Source of the DNA: Streptomyces malaysiensis subsp. samsunensis
Lineage (GTDB): Bacteria; Actinomycetota; Actinomycetes; Streptomycetales; Streptomycetaceae
DNA: 64,000 nt
Assembly: GCF_024519315.1 (NCBI RefSeq)
Contig: NZ_JANIIC010000052.1
Coordinates: 1 to 64,000, forward strand
Direction: 5' to 3'
Shown piece after piece: positions 27,820 to 35,466 of the stretch. A program made the translations under genes and the position numbers. Positions within the stretch are counted from its first letter, which is position 1, and each line of letters begins with the position of its first letter. A model generated the notes under the pieces. That model saw only the letters and a list, made by a program, of their open reading frames with translations. It made no database searches and was not told the DNA's origin.

Positions 27820-28914
27820 ATGGGGCGCGGGCGGCGAACGGTGACGGTGCACCATGTACGGGCCGCGCTGCGCGGTGCGCAGCGGCTCGGCCTCGACACC
27901 ATCCCCCTGCTCCAACGGGCCCGGATACCCCCGCTGTTGCTCGCCGACGACCGCGCCCGTGTCTCCCCCGAGCAGTTCGCCCGGCTGGTGCGCGCCCTGC
28001 ACCGGGTCACGCGGGACGAGTTCCTGGGGCTGGGGACCATCCGCAGCCGGCCCGGCACCTTCGCGATGATGTGCTACGCCTCGCTGGGCTGCCCCGACCT
28101 CGGCACGGCGGTGGAGCGCGGGGCCCGCTTCTACCGGCTCTTCCCCGGCGGGCCCAATCTGGCCCTGGAGCGCGGCGCGAGCCCGGGCCGGGAGGCGGTG
28201 TTCGCCCTGCGCGGCGGGCTGGGCCCGCATGAGGGCGGCCTTACGGCGGCCGAGGGCCATATCGTCGCCGAGTGGCTCATGCTCATCTGGCACCGGCTCG
28301 CGGGCTGGCTGATCGGGCACCGGATCCCGCTGCTGTGGGCGCAGTTCGCGTATCCCCCGCCGCCGTACGCCGAGGACTACGAGCCGCTCTTCGGCTGCCC
28401 GCCCCGGTTCGGCGCACCGCGCACCGCGGCCGGATTCGACCGTCGCTGGCTGACCGCCCCCGTCGTCCAGGACGAGGCCACGCTCCAGACGCTGTTGCGG
28501 TACGCGCCCGCCGGGCTGCTCAGCCGCGGCGAGTACGGAACGACGACCGTCGCGGAACAGGTGCGGCACGCGCTCACCGGGGCGCTGCGGACGCGCGGCG
28601 GCCCGGCCGACGGCCCGCGCGCCCGGCGCACCGCGCGGCTCCCGGAGCTTCCCGAGGTCGCCGCCCGGCTGGCGGTCAGCCCGGCGACGCTGCGGCGGCG
28701 GCTGAGCGCGGAGGGCACGTCCTTCCAGCGGCTCAAGGACGCCGTACGGCGCGATGAGGCGGTCAGCAGCCTGGCCGAAGGGGACGAACCCATCGCCGAC
28801 CTGGCCGTACGGCTGGGCTTCTCCGAGGACACCGCGTTCCACCGGGCGTTCCGGCGCTGGACCGGGGCAACCCCGGGCGCATACCGACATGAGATGTGGA
28901 GTCAGCAAATCTGA
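27820..28914 (+). CDS. AraC family transcriptional regulator
   Basis: Encodes 364 aa from the ATG at 27820 (a GTG at 27793 would add 9). The N-terminal ~240 residues match the Arabinose_bd-type ligand domain seen in OruR/ArgR-like regulators (RVSPEQFARLVRALHRVT near residue 45). The C-terminal AraC helix-turn-helix pair includes EVAARLAVSPATLRRRLSAE and a second helix pair ending FSEDTAFHRAFRRWTGATPG. The ligand is unknown. The lipase gene downstream in the same orientation is a plausible target. Confidence 0.92.
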   Translation: MGRGRRTVTVHHVRAALRGAQRLGLDTIPLLQRARIPPLLLADDRARVSPEQFARLVRALHRVTRDEFLGLGTIRSRPGTFAMMCYASLGCPDLGTAVERGARFYRLFPGGPNLALERGASPGREAVFALRGGLGPHEGGLTAAEGHIVAEWLMLIWHRLAGWLIGHRIPLLWAQFAYPPPPYAEDYEPLFGCPPRFGAPRTAAGFDRRWLTAPVVQDEATLQTLLRYAPAGLLSRGEYGTTTVAEQVRHALTGALRTRGGPADGPRARRTARLPELPEVAARLAVSPATLRRRLSAEGTSFQRLKDAVRRDEAVSSLAEGDEPIADLAVRLGFSEDTAFHRAFRRWTGATPGAYRHEMWSQQI

Positions 28915-29013
28915 GCGCCGCGGTCAGCCACAGACACCCCGGCCGTCCCTACGGTCCTCCCACAGCGACCCGGCACCGCCGGAGCGCACCGCCCGCACCG
29001 TTGGGAGAGCCGT

Positions 29014-30186
29014 ATGCGTATCCGCACCACCGTGCTCGCCGCCCTCGCCGCACTGACCCTGGCCTCGGCGTCACCCGCCGCCCCGGCCGCCGCGGCCTCG
29101 TCGGACACCCCGGCCGCGGACACCGGCAGACCCGGCGACATCGTCACCTCCGCCCCCACCGCCTTCCGGACCCTGCCCGGTGTGCCGACCGCCACCAGGG
29201 CATGGCACATCACCTACCGCTCGACCACCGCCACCGGCCGTCCCGACGTCGTCTCCGGCACGGTCGTCGTCCCCGACGACGGCACAGAGGGCCCGCGGCC
29301 GCTCATCGCCTGGGGCATCGGCGCCGTCGGCCTCGCCGACGGCTGCGCGGTGTCCGGCCGATTCCCGCAGGGCGCCTCGATCGAGGCCCAGCTGATCGAC
29401 CTCGCGCTGCGCCGTGGCTGGGCGGTGGCCGTCACCGACTACGAGGGCCTGGGCACGCCGGACGACCACACCTATACGGTCGGCCGGTCCGAGGGCCAGG
29501 CCGTCCTGGACGCGGCGCGCGCCGCCCAGCGCCTTCCGGAGGCCGGGCTCTCACCGGACGCGCCCGTGGGCATCATGGGCTACTCCCAAGGCGGCCAGGC
29601 GGCCGGCTGGGCCGCCGAACTCCACCCCTCCTACGCCCCCGAGCTGCGGGTGAAAGGCACGGTCGCCGGGGGCGTGCCCGCCGACCTCCCCACGACGCTG
29701 GACTACAACGACGGCGGCGCGGGCGCCGGGCTCGCCCTGATGGCGCTCGCCGGACAGGACTCGGCCTTCCCCGCGCTGCGGCTCGACTCGTACCTCAACG
29801 ACCGGGGACGCGGCTATGTGGACTTCATGAAGCGGAACTGCGTGTCCCTCAGCACCATCGCCGGGCTCTTCCAGCACAGGTCCGAGGTGACCGTAAGGGA
29901 CCCGCTGGCCGACCCGGTCTGGCAACTCGCGCTGCGCGCCTCCCTCTTGGGCACCCGCTCTGTCGACCACCCCGTCTACCTCTACCAGGGCAGGCTCGAC
30001 GAGCTGATCCCGTACCGGGTCGGCGAGGCGCTGCGCGACCGCTGGTGCGCCCGGGGGGTACCGGTGGAGTGGCAGGACTATCCGCTCGACCACGTCACCA
30101 CGGCGCTGACCGGGATACCGACGGCCCTGGACTGGATGGCCGGACGGCTGGCGGACGAGCCGACGCGGGGCAACTGCGGGGCCTGA
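29014..30186 (+). CDS. Secreted lipase/esterase (secretory lipase family)
   Basis: Encodes 390 aa, exported. The signal peptide is about residues 1-29 (MRIRTTVLAALAALTLAS, cut near AAAASS). The alpha/beta hydrolase fold follows: nucleophile serine in GIMGYSQGGQAAGW near residue 190, acid in GRLDELIPY near residue 329 and base in PLDHVTTALTG near residue 361. Family members act on triacylglycerols and esters outside the cell. Upstream GGGAGAGCCGT gives a ribosome binding site. Confidence 0.92.
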   Translation: MRIRTTVLAALAALTLASASPAAPAAAASSDTPAADTGRPGDIVTSAPTAFRTLPGVPTATRAWHITYRSTTATGRPDVVSGTVVVPDDGTEGPRPLIAWGIGAVGLADGCAVSGRFPQGASIEAQLIDLALRRGWAVAVTDYEGLGTPDDHTYTVGRSEGQAVLDAARAAQRLPEAGLSPDAPVGIMGYSQGGQAAGWAAELHPSYAPELRVKGTVAGGVPADLPTTLDYNDGGAGAGLALMALAGQDSAFPALRLDSYLNDRGRGYVDFMKRNCVSLSTIAGLFQHRSEVTVRDPLADPVWQLALRASLLGTRSVDHPVYLYQGRLDELIPYRVGEALRDRWCARGVPVEWQDYPLDHVTTALTGIPTALDWMAGRLADEPTRGNCGA

Positions 30187-30325
30187 CGCCTGCCTGGCGC
30201 GACGCCCGCCTGATGCGGCGCCGACTGCCTGTCAGCCGATCAGCCTGCGTCAACCGATCCGCCCGCGTGAGCCGTTAGCCCCGCACATGAGCCGTAGGAC
30301 CCGCGCGTCAGCCGATCCGCTCGGG
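30182..30325. repeat. Two echo arrays filling the lipase/TetR convergent spacer
   Basis: From the left, the lipase end GCCTGACGC is followed 27 bases on by GCCTGATGC. From the right, the TetR end GTCAGCCGATCCGC (plus-strand reading) recurs as drifting copies starting at 30287, 30267, 30249 and 30231, spaced 20, 20, 18 and 18 bases. Together they take up nearly the whole spacer. Confidence 0.7.
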
Positions 30326-30976
30326 CGCCCAGCCTCTCCCCTGGAGCAGGTTCCCCAGCCCGGCCCAGGCGAAGTTCATCAGGGTGGCCGCGGCCTCCTT
30401 GGCCGAGGGGCCGCCCGCCCTGCCGTCCCCCGCCCGGTCCGCGAGCGACTCGGCCGCGCCCACGAGCGCATGCGCGAGCCCGGACACCTCGGTGCCCGCG
30501 AGGGTCCGGGCGCGCGCCGCCTCGCGGGCGTGCTCCCGCGCCGCCGCGGCTATCAGCTGGGTCACGAACTCCACGATCTCCGTGCGCATCGCGGCCACTT
30601 CGCGTGCGTAGGGCTGGCCATGCGTACGGGCCTGCACATGCAACAGCGTCCATCCGTCGGGGTGTTCGGCCGTATGGGCGAAGAAGCCGCTCAGCCCGCT
30701 CCACAACTGCCGGTCGGCGGGCGCGTCCCGCTCCACGGCCGCGCGCACCGCGGTCACCAGCGCCGCGGCCTCCCGCCGTATGCACGCCGTGAACAGGTCT
30801 TCCTTGGAGTTGAGATAGAGATAGACCAGCGGTTTGGAGACCCCGGCCAGCTCGGCGATGTCGTCCATGGAGGCGTTCCGATAGCCGCTGCGCGCGAAGG
30901 CCCGCACCCCCGCGTCCAGCATCTGCTGCTCCCGCACCGCCCGTGGTACGCGCTTGTTCCGCGTCGCCCCGCCCAC
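30308..30976 (-). CDS. TetR family transcriptional regulator
   Basis: Encodes 222 aa. The N-terminal helix-turn-helix is typical: MLDAGVRAFARSGYRNASMD, then IAELAGVSKPLVYLYLNSKE at about residues 19-60. The C-terminal domain is a ligand pocket of unknown specificity. GTG at 30976 has GAAGGGGG upstream at suitable spacing; an ATG at 31012 is the alternative. It is divergent from the esterase gene at 31143, a likely target. Confidence 0.9.
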   Translation of the reverse strand: MGGATRNKRVPRAVREQQMLDAGVRAFARSGYRNASMDDIAELAGVSKPLVYLYLNSKEDLFTACIRREAAALVTAVRAAVERDAPADRQLWSGLSGFFAHTAEHPDGWTLLHVQARTHGQPYAREVAAMRTEIVEFVTQLIAAAAREHAREAARARTLAGTEVSGLAHALVGAAESLADRAGDGRAGGPSAKEAAATLMNFAWAGLGNLLQGRGWAPERIG

Positions 30977-31142
30977 GCAGGCCGCCCCCTTCGATCGTGC
31001 CCCCGCACACATATCGCGGATAAGCCTACGTGGGACCACTGTCAGCGCTCTTGCCACGGCCGCCCGCCGACCTCAAAGTTTCAACTGACCACGCACCGTG
31101 CCCCGTTCAACTCCGTAACGCAAGCGCGAAGGAGAACGAACG

Positions 31143-32159
31143 ATGCCGAACCGCCGCCGTACCCTCGCCGCGCTGACCGCGCTGGCCGCCGCACCGCTCC
31201 TCACGGCCCCCGCGGAGGCCCGCTCCCCGGAGCCCGGCTCCTCCAAGGCCCGTTCCCCGGAAGCGTTCAGCAGACGCCGGACACCCGCCCGCCCGCGCCT
31301 CATCGCCGCGGACCGCGTCAGTGAGCGCGTCCTGGACCTGACGATCGACTCCCCCGCCCTGGGCCGCGAGGGCCACGCCCGCGTCCTCCTCCCCACCGGC
31401 TACGACCGCCGGCCCCACCACCGCTGGCCCATCCTCTATCTGCTCCACGGCTGCTGCGACCCGGCCCCCGGATGGGAGGCGTGGACCCGCAACACCGATG
31501 TCGAGACCATCACCGCCGCCACCCCGGCGCTGATCGTCTCCCCCGAGGGCGGCCCCGCCGGCTTCTACTCGAACTGGTGGAACGGCGGCCACTACGGCCC
31601 GCCCGCCTGGGAGACCTTCCACCTGGGCGAGCTGCGCCCCCTCCTGGAGCGCGCCCTGCGGGCCAACGGCCGCCGCGCGATCGCCGGACTGTCCATGGGC
31701 GGCTTCGGCGCCCTCTCCTACGCCGCCCGCCACCCCCGTCTCTTCCGCGCGGCGGCGTCCTTCAGCGGTGTCATCCACACCACCCTGGACCCCGCCGGCG
31801 TCCAAGGCATCCTCACGGGCCAGGGCGCCGACCCGGCGGCCCTCTGGGGAGACCCCGCCGCCCAGTCCTCGCTCTGGGACGCCCACAACCCTTACGCCCT
31901 GATCCCCCGGCTCCCCCGCGGCTACCCGCTCTACCTCGCCTGCGGCAACGGCAGCCCCGGTCCCCTCGACCCCCCGGACCGCCCCGAGGACACCCTGGAG
32001 CGCGGCCTCGGCGAGATGGCCCAGCGCTATGTCCGTCGCGCCCGCGCCCACGGCCTGGCCATCACCGCCCACCTCTACGGCCCCGGCACCCACACCTGGC
32101 CCTACTGGGAACGCGAACTCACCCACGCCCTCCCCCTCCTCACCGCCCCGCTCATCTGA
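31143..32159 (+). CDS. Secreted alpha/beta hydrolase (esterase D / antigen 85-like)
   Basis: Encodes 338 aa, exported by a signal peptide at about residues 1-27. The esterase fold shows YLLHGCCDPAPGWEAW near residue 99, the nucleophile elbow IAGLSMGGFGALSYAARHP near residue 180, and a histidine in GPGTHTWPYW near residue 318. This fold is shared by esterase D, feruloyl esterase and mycolyltransferase Ag85. Streptomyces lacks mycolic acids, so an esterase is more likely. GAAGGAGAACGAACG precedes the ATG. A TetR gene lies divergently upstream. Confidence 0.9.
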   Translation: MPNRRRTLAALTALAAAPLLTAPAEARSPEPGSSKARSPEAFSRRRTPARPRLIAADRVSERVLDLTIDSPALGREGHARVLLPTGYDRRPHHRWPILYLLHGCCDPAPGWEAWTRNTDVETITAATPALIVSPEGGPAGFYSNWWNGGHYGPPAWETFHLGELRPLLERALRANGRRAIAGLSMGGFGALSYAARHPRLFRAAASFSGVIHTTLDPAGVQGILTGQGADPAALWGDPAAQSSLWDAHNPYALIPRLPRGYPLYLACGNGSPGPLDPPDRPEDTLERGLGEMAQRYVRRARAHGLAITAHLYGPGTHTWPYWERELTHALPLLTAPLI

Positions 32160-32189
32160 CACGGGGAGGTTTGCTACGGTCGGAATCGA

Positions 32190-32230
32190 CCCGACGAGAC
32201 GCGCCGTACCGGGACCCGCAAAGACGACGC
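32190..32230 (+). ncRNA. Guanidine-III riboswitch (ykkC-III)
   Basis: The block CCCGACGAGACGCGCCGTAC, followed by CGGGACCCGCAAAGACGACGC, closely matches the known Thermobifida guanidine-III element (CCGGACGAGGTGCGCCGTAC and the following half) from memory. CCCG at 32190 pairs with CGGG at 32210. GCGCCGT can pair with the terminal ACGACGC as the pseudoknot, with one C-A mismatch. It ends ~35 bases before a guanidinium-exporter start codon, the gene class this riboswitch controls. Confidence 0.82.
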
Positions 32231-32264
32231 ACCCCGTAACGAGAGACTTCACGGAGGTGCCGTC

Positions 32265-32585
32265 ATGGCTTGGGTCCTGCTCTTCACGGCCGGGCTGTTC
32301 GAAATCTGCTGGTCGATCGGCATGAAGCTGAGCGATGGCTTCACCCGCCTGTGGCCCAGCGTGATCACCGTCGCCGGGCTGATCGTGAGCATGGGGCTGC
32401 TGAGCGCGGCGGTGAAGAGCCTGCCCATCGGCACGGCCTACGGCGTCTGGGTCGGCATCGGCGCCGTAGGCACCGCCCTGCTCGGCATGGTCCTCTTCCA
32501 CGAGCCGGTCACCCCGGCCCGGATCTTCTTCCTGCTCCTGCTGGTGGTGGCCATCGTCGGCCTGGAGGCCACGGCGGGCGAGTGA
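32265..32585 (+). CDS. gdx: Guanidinium exporter, SMR family (SugE/Gdx type)
   Basis: Encodes 106 aa with four transmembrane helices. The family signature in helix 1 is GLFEICWSIGMKLSDGF, with Glu13 as the likely coupling acid. LPIGTAYGVWVGIGAVGTALLG follows in helix 3. Gdx-type SMR proteins (formerly SugE) export guanidinium. The riboswitch directly upstream makes this assignment much firmer than the sequence alone. ACGGAGGTGCCGTC gives a ribosome binding site. A strong terminator follows. Confidence 0.93.
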   Translation: MAWVLLFTAGLFEICWSIGMKLSDGFTRLWPSVITVAGLIVSMGLLSAAVKSLPIGTAYGVWVGIGAVGTALLGMVLFHEPVTPARIFFLLLLVVAIVGLEATAGE

Positions 32586-32592
32586 ACAGCAC

Positions 32593-32627
32593 GGTGCCCC
32601 CGGACCGAGGCGTGGTCCGGGGGCACC
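32593..32627. terminator. Bidirectional terminator hairpin
   Basis: GGTGCCCCCGGACC and GGTCCGGGGGCACC form a perfect 14-bp stem with a 7-base loop. It lies between the convergent exporter and symporter genes. Confidence 0.85.
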
Positions 32628-32670
32628 GCTTGTCGCTCTTATGGCCGTTGTCGCCCTTGCCGCACGGAGG

Positions 32671-32712
32671 TGCTACGCGGCGGCGTTGCCCGACGACGTC
32701 ACGCGGCGGCCA
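32671..32712 (-). repeat. Short echo of the symporter gene 3' end
   Basis: On the minus strand the gene end GCCGCCGCGTGA recurs 26 bases further on as GCCGCCGCGTAG. The second copy keeps a stop triplet, but in another frame. Confidence 0.5.
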
Positions 32713-34036
32713 GCTGGGGCTCCGGCTGCTCTTCGCGGTCGTCCAGCGGGGAGGCGCTGGCGTGGGCGTACGCCTCGTGGTCGAGGATCTTCTCGCGGGC
32801 CGAGACGATCACCGGTATCAGCGATTGGCCGGCCACGTTGGTGGCGGTCCGCATCATGTCCAGGACCGGGTCGATGGCCATCAGCAGGCCGACGCCCTCC
32901 AGGGGCAGGCCCAGGGTGGAGAGGGTCAGGGTCAGCATGACCGTGGCGCCCGTAAGGCCGGCGGTGGCTGCGGAGCCGATGACCGAGACGAAGGCGATCA
33001 GGAGGTAGTCGCCGACGCCGAGGTGCACGTCGAAGATCTGGGCGATGAAGATCGCGGCGATCGCCGGGTAGATCGAGGCGCAGCCGTCCATCTTCGTCGT
33101 CGAGCCGAAGGGCACCGCGAAGGAGGCGTACTCCTTGGGGACGCCCAGCCGCTCGGTGACCTTCTGGGTCAGCGGCATGGTGCCGACCGAGGAGCGGGAG
33201 ACGAAGGCGAGCTGGATGGCGGGCCAGGCGCCCTTGAAGAAGTTCAGGGGGTTGATCTTGGCGACCGTCGCGAGCAGCAGCGGGTAGACGCCGAACATCA
33301 CCAGTGCGCAGCCGATGTAGATGTCGGCGGTGAAGGTCGCGTACTTGCCGATCAGGTTCCAGCCGTAGTCGGCGATGGCGGTGCCGATGAGGCCGAGGGT
33401 GCCCAGCGGGGCGAGGCGGATGACCCACCACAGCGCCTTCTGGAGGAGTTCGAGCACCGACTGGCTCAGGGTGAGGATCGGCTGGGCCTTCTCGCCGAGC
33501 TGGAGGGCGGCGACGCCCGCGACGGCGGCGATGAAGACGATCTGGAGGACGTTCAGCTCGGTGAACGGGGTGATGACGTCGGTCGGCACGATGCCGGTCA
33601 GGAAGTCCAGCCAGGAGCCCGCGTGATCCGGCTTGGCGCCGTCCTTGGGGGACAGGTCGGTGCCGGCGCCCGGGTTGGTGATCAGGCCGATCGCCAGGCC
33701 GATGGCGACGGCGATGAGCGAGGTGGCCATGAACCACAGCAGGGTCCGGGTGGCCAGCCGGGCGGCGTTGTTGACGTTCCGCAGATTGGTGATCGAGATC
33801 AGGATCGCGAAGAACACCAGCGGGGCGACGGCCAGCTTCAGCAGCTGGACGAAGATCGAGCCGATCTTGTCGAGCGTGGTGACCAGCCAGCCGACATCGC
33901 CGCTGCGGGCGATCCAGCCGAGCACCACACCGAGGACGAGGCCCAGCAGGATCTGCGCCCAGAAGGGCACCTTGGGCAGGCGGAAGGAGGACGGCCCCTG
34001 GGGGGACGCCTTGAGGTCGGACGACAACGGACACAC
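32699..34036 (-). CDS. Dicarboxylate/amino acid:cation symporter (DAACS family)
   Basis: Encodes 445 aa, a polytopic transporter of the glutamate/C4-dicarboxylate symporter family. Family marks are the serine-rich hairpin AFVSRSSVGTMPLTQK near residue 258, VPFGSTTKMDGCASIYPAIA (family NMDGT-like) near residue 286, and IDPVLDMMRTATNVAGQSL near residue 394, which holds substrate-site Asp, Arg and Asn residues. Substrate may be a dicarboxylate or an acidic amino acid. The start may be GTG at 34036 or a TTG four codons in, which has a better-spaced GGAG. Confidence 0.93.
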   Translation of the reverse strand: MCPLSSDLKASPQGPSSFRLPKVPFWAQILLGLVLGVVLGWIARSGDVGWLVTTLDKIGSIFVQLLKLAVAPLVFFAILISITNLRNVNNAARLATRTLLWFMATSLIAVAIGLAIGLITNPGAGTDLSPKDGAKPDHAGSWLDFLTGIVPTDVITPFTELNVLQIVFIAAVAGVAALQLGEKAQPILTLSQSVLELLQKALWWVIRLAPLGTLGLIGTAIADYGWNLIGKYATFTADIYIGCALVMFGVYPLLLATVAKINPLNFFKGAWPAIQLAFVSRSSVGTMPLTQKVTERLGVPKEYASFAVPFGSTTKMDGCASIYPAIAAIFIAQIFDVHLGVGDYLLIAFVSVIGSAATAGLTGATVMLTLTLSTLGLPLEGVGLLMAIDPVLDMMRTATNVAGQSLIPVIVSAREKILDHEAYAHASASPLDDREEQPEPQLAAA

Positions 34037-34298
34037 TCCGGTGGAGGTAAGAGGGCAGGAGAAAGCCAGGAGTCCGTACGGGATCTCCGGCCGCTGTGCG
34101 GAGGAGAAGTCAGCGGCGACGACAGGCCGCGGACAGACAGCGGCAAAGATCGATGTGCAGGCGCGCCACGAGCGGAACGCTCGCTGTGATGTGGGGCGCG
34201 GCTGCTGTCTTCATGACAAGTACATTAACACCGCCACTTTGGGGAACCCAAAGGAAATCTTTGACTTCTGAGGGCCCCTGAGGGACGGAAAGACACCA
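34037..34298. other. Leader/promoter region of the symporter gene
   Basis: Between 34037 and the terminator at 34299 no gene is seen. TAATGT on the minus strand (near 34223) is a possible -10. A 17-bp dyad lies close upstream of it and is listed separately. Confidence 0.4.
34237..34253. promoter_or_regulatory. 17-bp palindrome, candidate operator
   Basis: CTTTGGG-GAA-CCCAAAG is a perfect 7-3-7 dyad. It lies where the -35 region of the symporter promoter would be. I do not recognise the regulator. It may be an operator or just a small hairpin. Confidence 0.45.
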
Positions 34299-34336
34299 AC
34301 GCCCCTTGTGCCGACGGAAGATGGCACAAGGGGCGT
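34299..34336. terminator. Terminator hairpin after the DUF4229 gene
   Basis: ACGCCCCTTGTGCC and GGCACAAGGGGCGT form a perfect 14-bp stem around a 10-base loop. It closes the minus-strand DUF4229 unit and insulates the symporter promoter. Confidence 0.85.
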
Positions 34337-34377
34337 CGCTGGAGTGTGCGGGGTGGTGTGAGGAGGGTTACAGGACC

Positions 34378-34420
34378 GCGCCGGTCAGGCGCCGTTCTCC
34401 CGGCCCACCGGTCAGACGCC
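34378..34420 (-). repeat. Two-copy echo of the DUF4229 gene 3' end
   Basis: On the minus strand GACGGCGTCTGACCGG (true stop at 34412-34414) recurs as AACGGCGCCTGACCGG. The two TGA triplets are 27 bases apart, here by chance in frame. Confidence 0.7.
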
Positions 34421-34699
34421 GTCCTCCTGGCTCTGGTTCGCGGCCAGCCGCTCCTTGGCGCGGTCCACCTTCTCGGCGACCTGGACGGCCATGGCGTCCC
34501 GCTGCCTGCGCAGCACCACCCAGCTCAGCGGCGCCGAGACGACCAGCGCGAGCAGCATGACCCAGAAGAGGTTGGAGCTGCCGAGGCCGGAGGGCAGCAC
34601 CCGGAAGTAGACCAGGCCCCAGATGGCCAGGAACGAGCCGACGAAGATTCCCAGGCGCATGAGGGTGTAGCGGAACGCGGCGCTCGGCGTGAAGGACAC
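34412..34699 (-). CDS. DUF4229 membrane protein
   Basis: Encodes 95 aa with two transmembrane helices (about residues 14-33 and 42-62) and a charged C-terminal helix (RRQRDAMAVQVAEKVDRAKE). This is the layout of DUF4229 proteins of actinobacteria, whose function is unknown. GTG at 34699 follows GAGAGAGGACGAGTC; the open frame extends 34 codons further but is not coding in character. In S. coelicolor-type gene orders such proteins sit near the futalosine genes, as here. Confidence 0.82.
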   Translation of the reverse strand: MSFTPSAAFRYTLMRLGIFVGSFLAIWGLVYFRVLPSGLGSSNLFWVMLLALVVSAPLSWVVLRRQRDAMAVQVAEKVDRAKERLAANQSQEDGV

Positions 34700-34814
34700 G
34701 ACTCGTCCTCTCTCTCCGGGGAGTTCTGGGAGTTCTGCGAGTTCCGCCGGGCGCTCCTGATGGGGCCTCTGCCGGAAGAACCTGTCCTCCCAGTGAACCA
34801 TGGCCGGTTTCTGA

Positions 34815-35339
34815 TCAATTCAGCGGCAGCCACATGGTGACGTCGTCCCGGAAATCGTCGTCCGCGACCCTGATCGCGCCGGGCACCCGCCCGACCTCCT
34901 TGTAGCCGCACGCCTCGTAGAAGCGGTCCGCCCCGGTGCCGCCGCGGCAGGTGAGCCGTATCCCCTGGATGCCGTCCATACGGCGCGCGGCGTCCTCGGC
35001 GGCGGCCATAAGGGCGCGGCCGTGTCCCTTGCCCTGGTGGGAGGGGTGCACCATCACGGTGTAGAGCCAGCACCAGTGGTGCATCAGCCGGTGGGTGTTG
35101 AAGGTGAAGAAGGCGGTGGCGGCCACGGCGCCGTCCTCGTCGCGGCCGATGAGCAGGCGGGTCCGGCCCTCCGTCATCGCGGCGAGGTGCCTGAGCAGAT
35201 CGGGGCGTATGTCGTCCTTGGCCACGGGCGGTACGAAGCCGACGGCGCCGCCCGCGTTCGAGACGTCGGCCCAGAGGGCGCAGACGGAATCGAGCAGCTC
35301 GGGGGTGGTCTCGGGGTCGAGTTCAAAGCGCAGGGGCAT
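34815..35339 (-). CDS. GNAT family N-acetyltransferase
   Basis: Encodes 174 aa. The acetyl-CoA-binding motif A is MVHPSHQGKGHGRALMAAAE near residue 95. A C-terminal GGTGADRFYEACGYKEVG motif completes the fold. The acceptor substrate is unknown. ATG at 35339 gives the usual N-terminus (MPLRFELDPETTPELLDS), and 19 extra in-frame codons upstream fall in a 21-bp tandem repeat. Confidence 0.9.
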   Translation of the reverse strand: MPLRFELDPETTPELLDSVCALWADVSNAGGAVGFVPPVAKDDIRPDLLRHLAAMTEGRTRLLIGRDEDGAVAATAFFTFNTHRLMHHWCWLYTVMVHPSHQGKGHGRALMAAAEDAARRMDGIQGIRLTCRGGTGADRFYEACGYKEVGRVPGAIRVADDDFRDDVTMWLPLN

Positions 35340-35373
35340 GCGGCGGACGATACCGATGGGGGCTGACAGCACC

Positions 35374-35430
35374 CTCGGGCCCCGGCCATGGGGCATCGGG
35401 CCCCGGCCATCGGGTATCGGGCCCCGATCA
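35374..35430. repeat. 21-bp tandem repeat, three copies
   Basis: TCGGGCCCCGGCCATGGGGC, TCGGGCCCCGGCCATCGGGT and a shorter TCGGGCCCCGATCACC lie 21 bases apart. Each unit holds the palindrome GGGCCC. The array sits between the UdgX stop and the GNAT start on the minus strand. Confidence 0.75.
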
Positions 35431-35466
35431 CCGCTCGTACGCGACCCGCGCTCCGGTCTCCTCGCC

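Noticed and set aside
31080..31112. Direct repeat TTCAACT upstream of the esterase as a TetR operator
   Set aside because: TetR operators are usually palindromes; this is a direct repeat of seven bases and may be chance.
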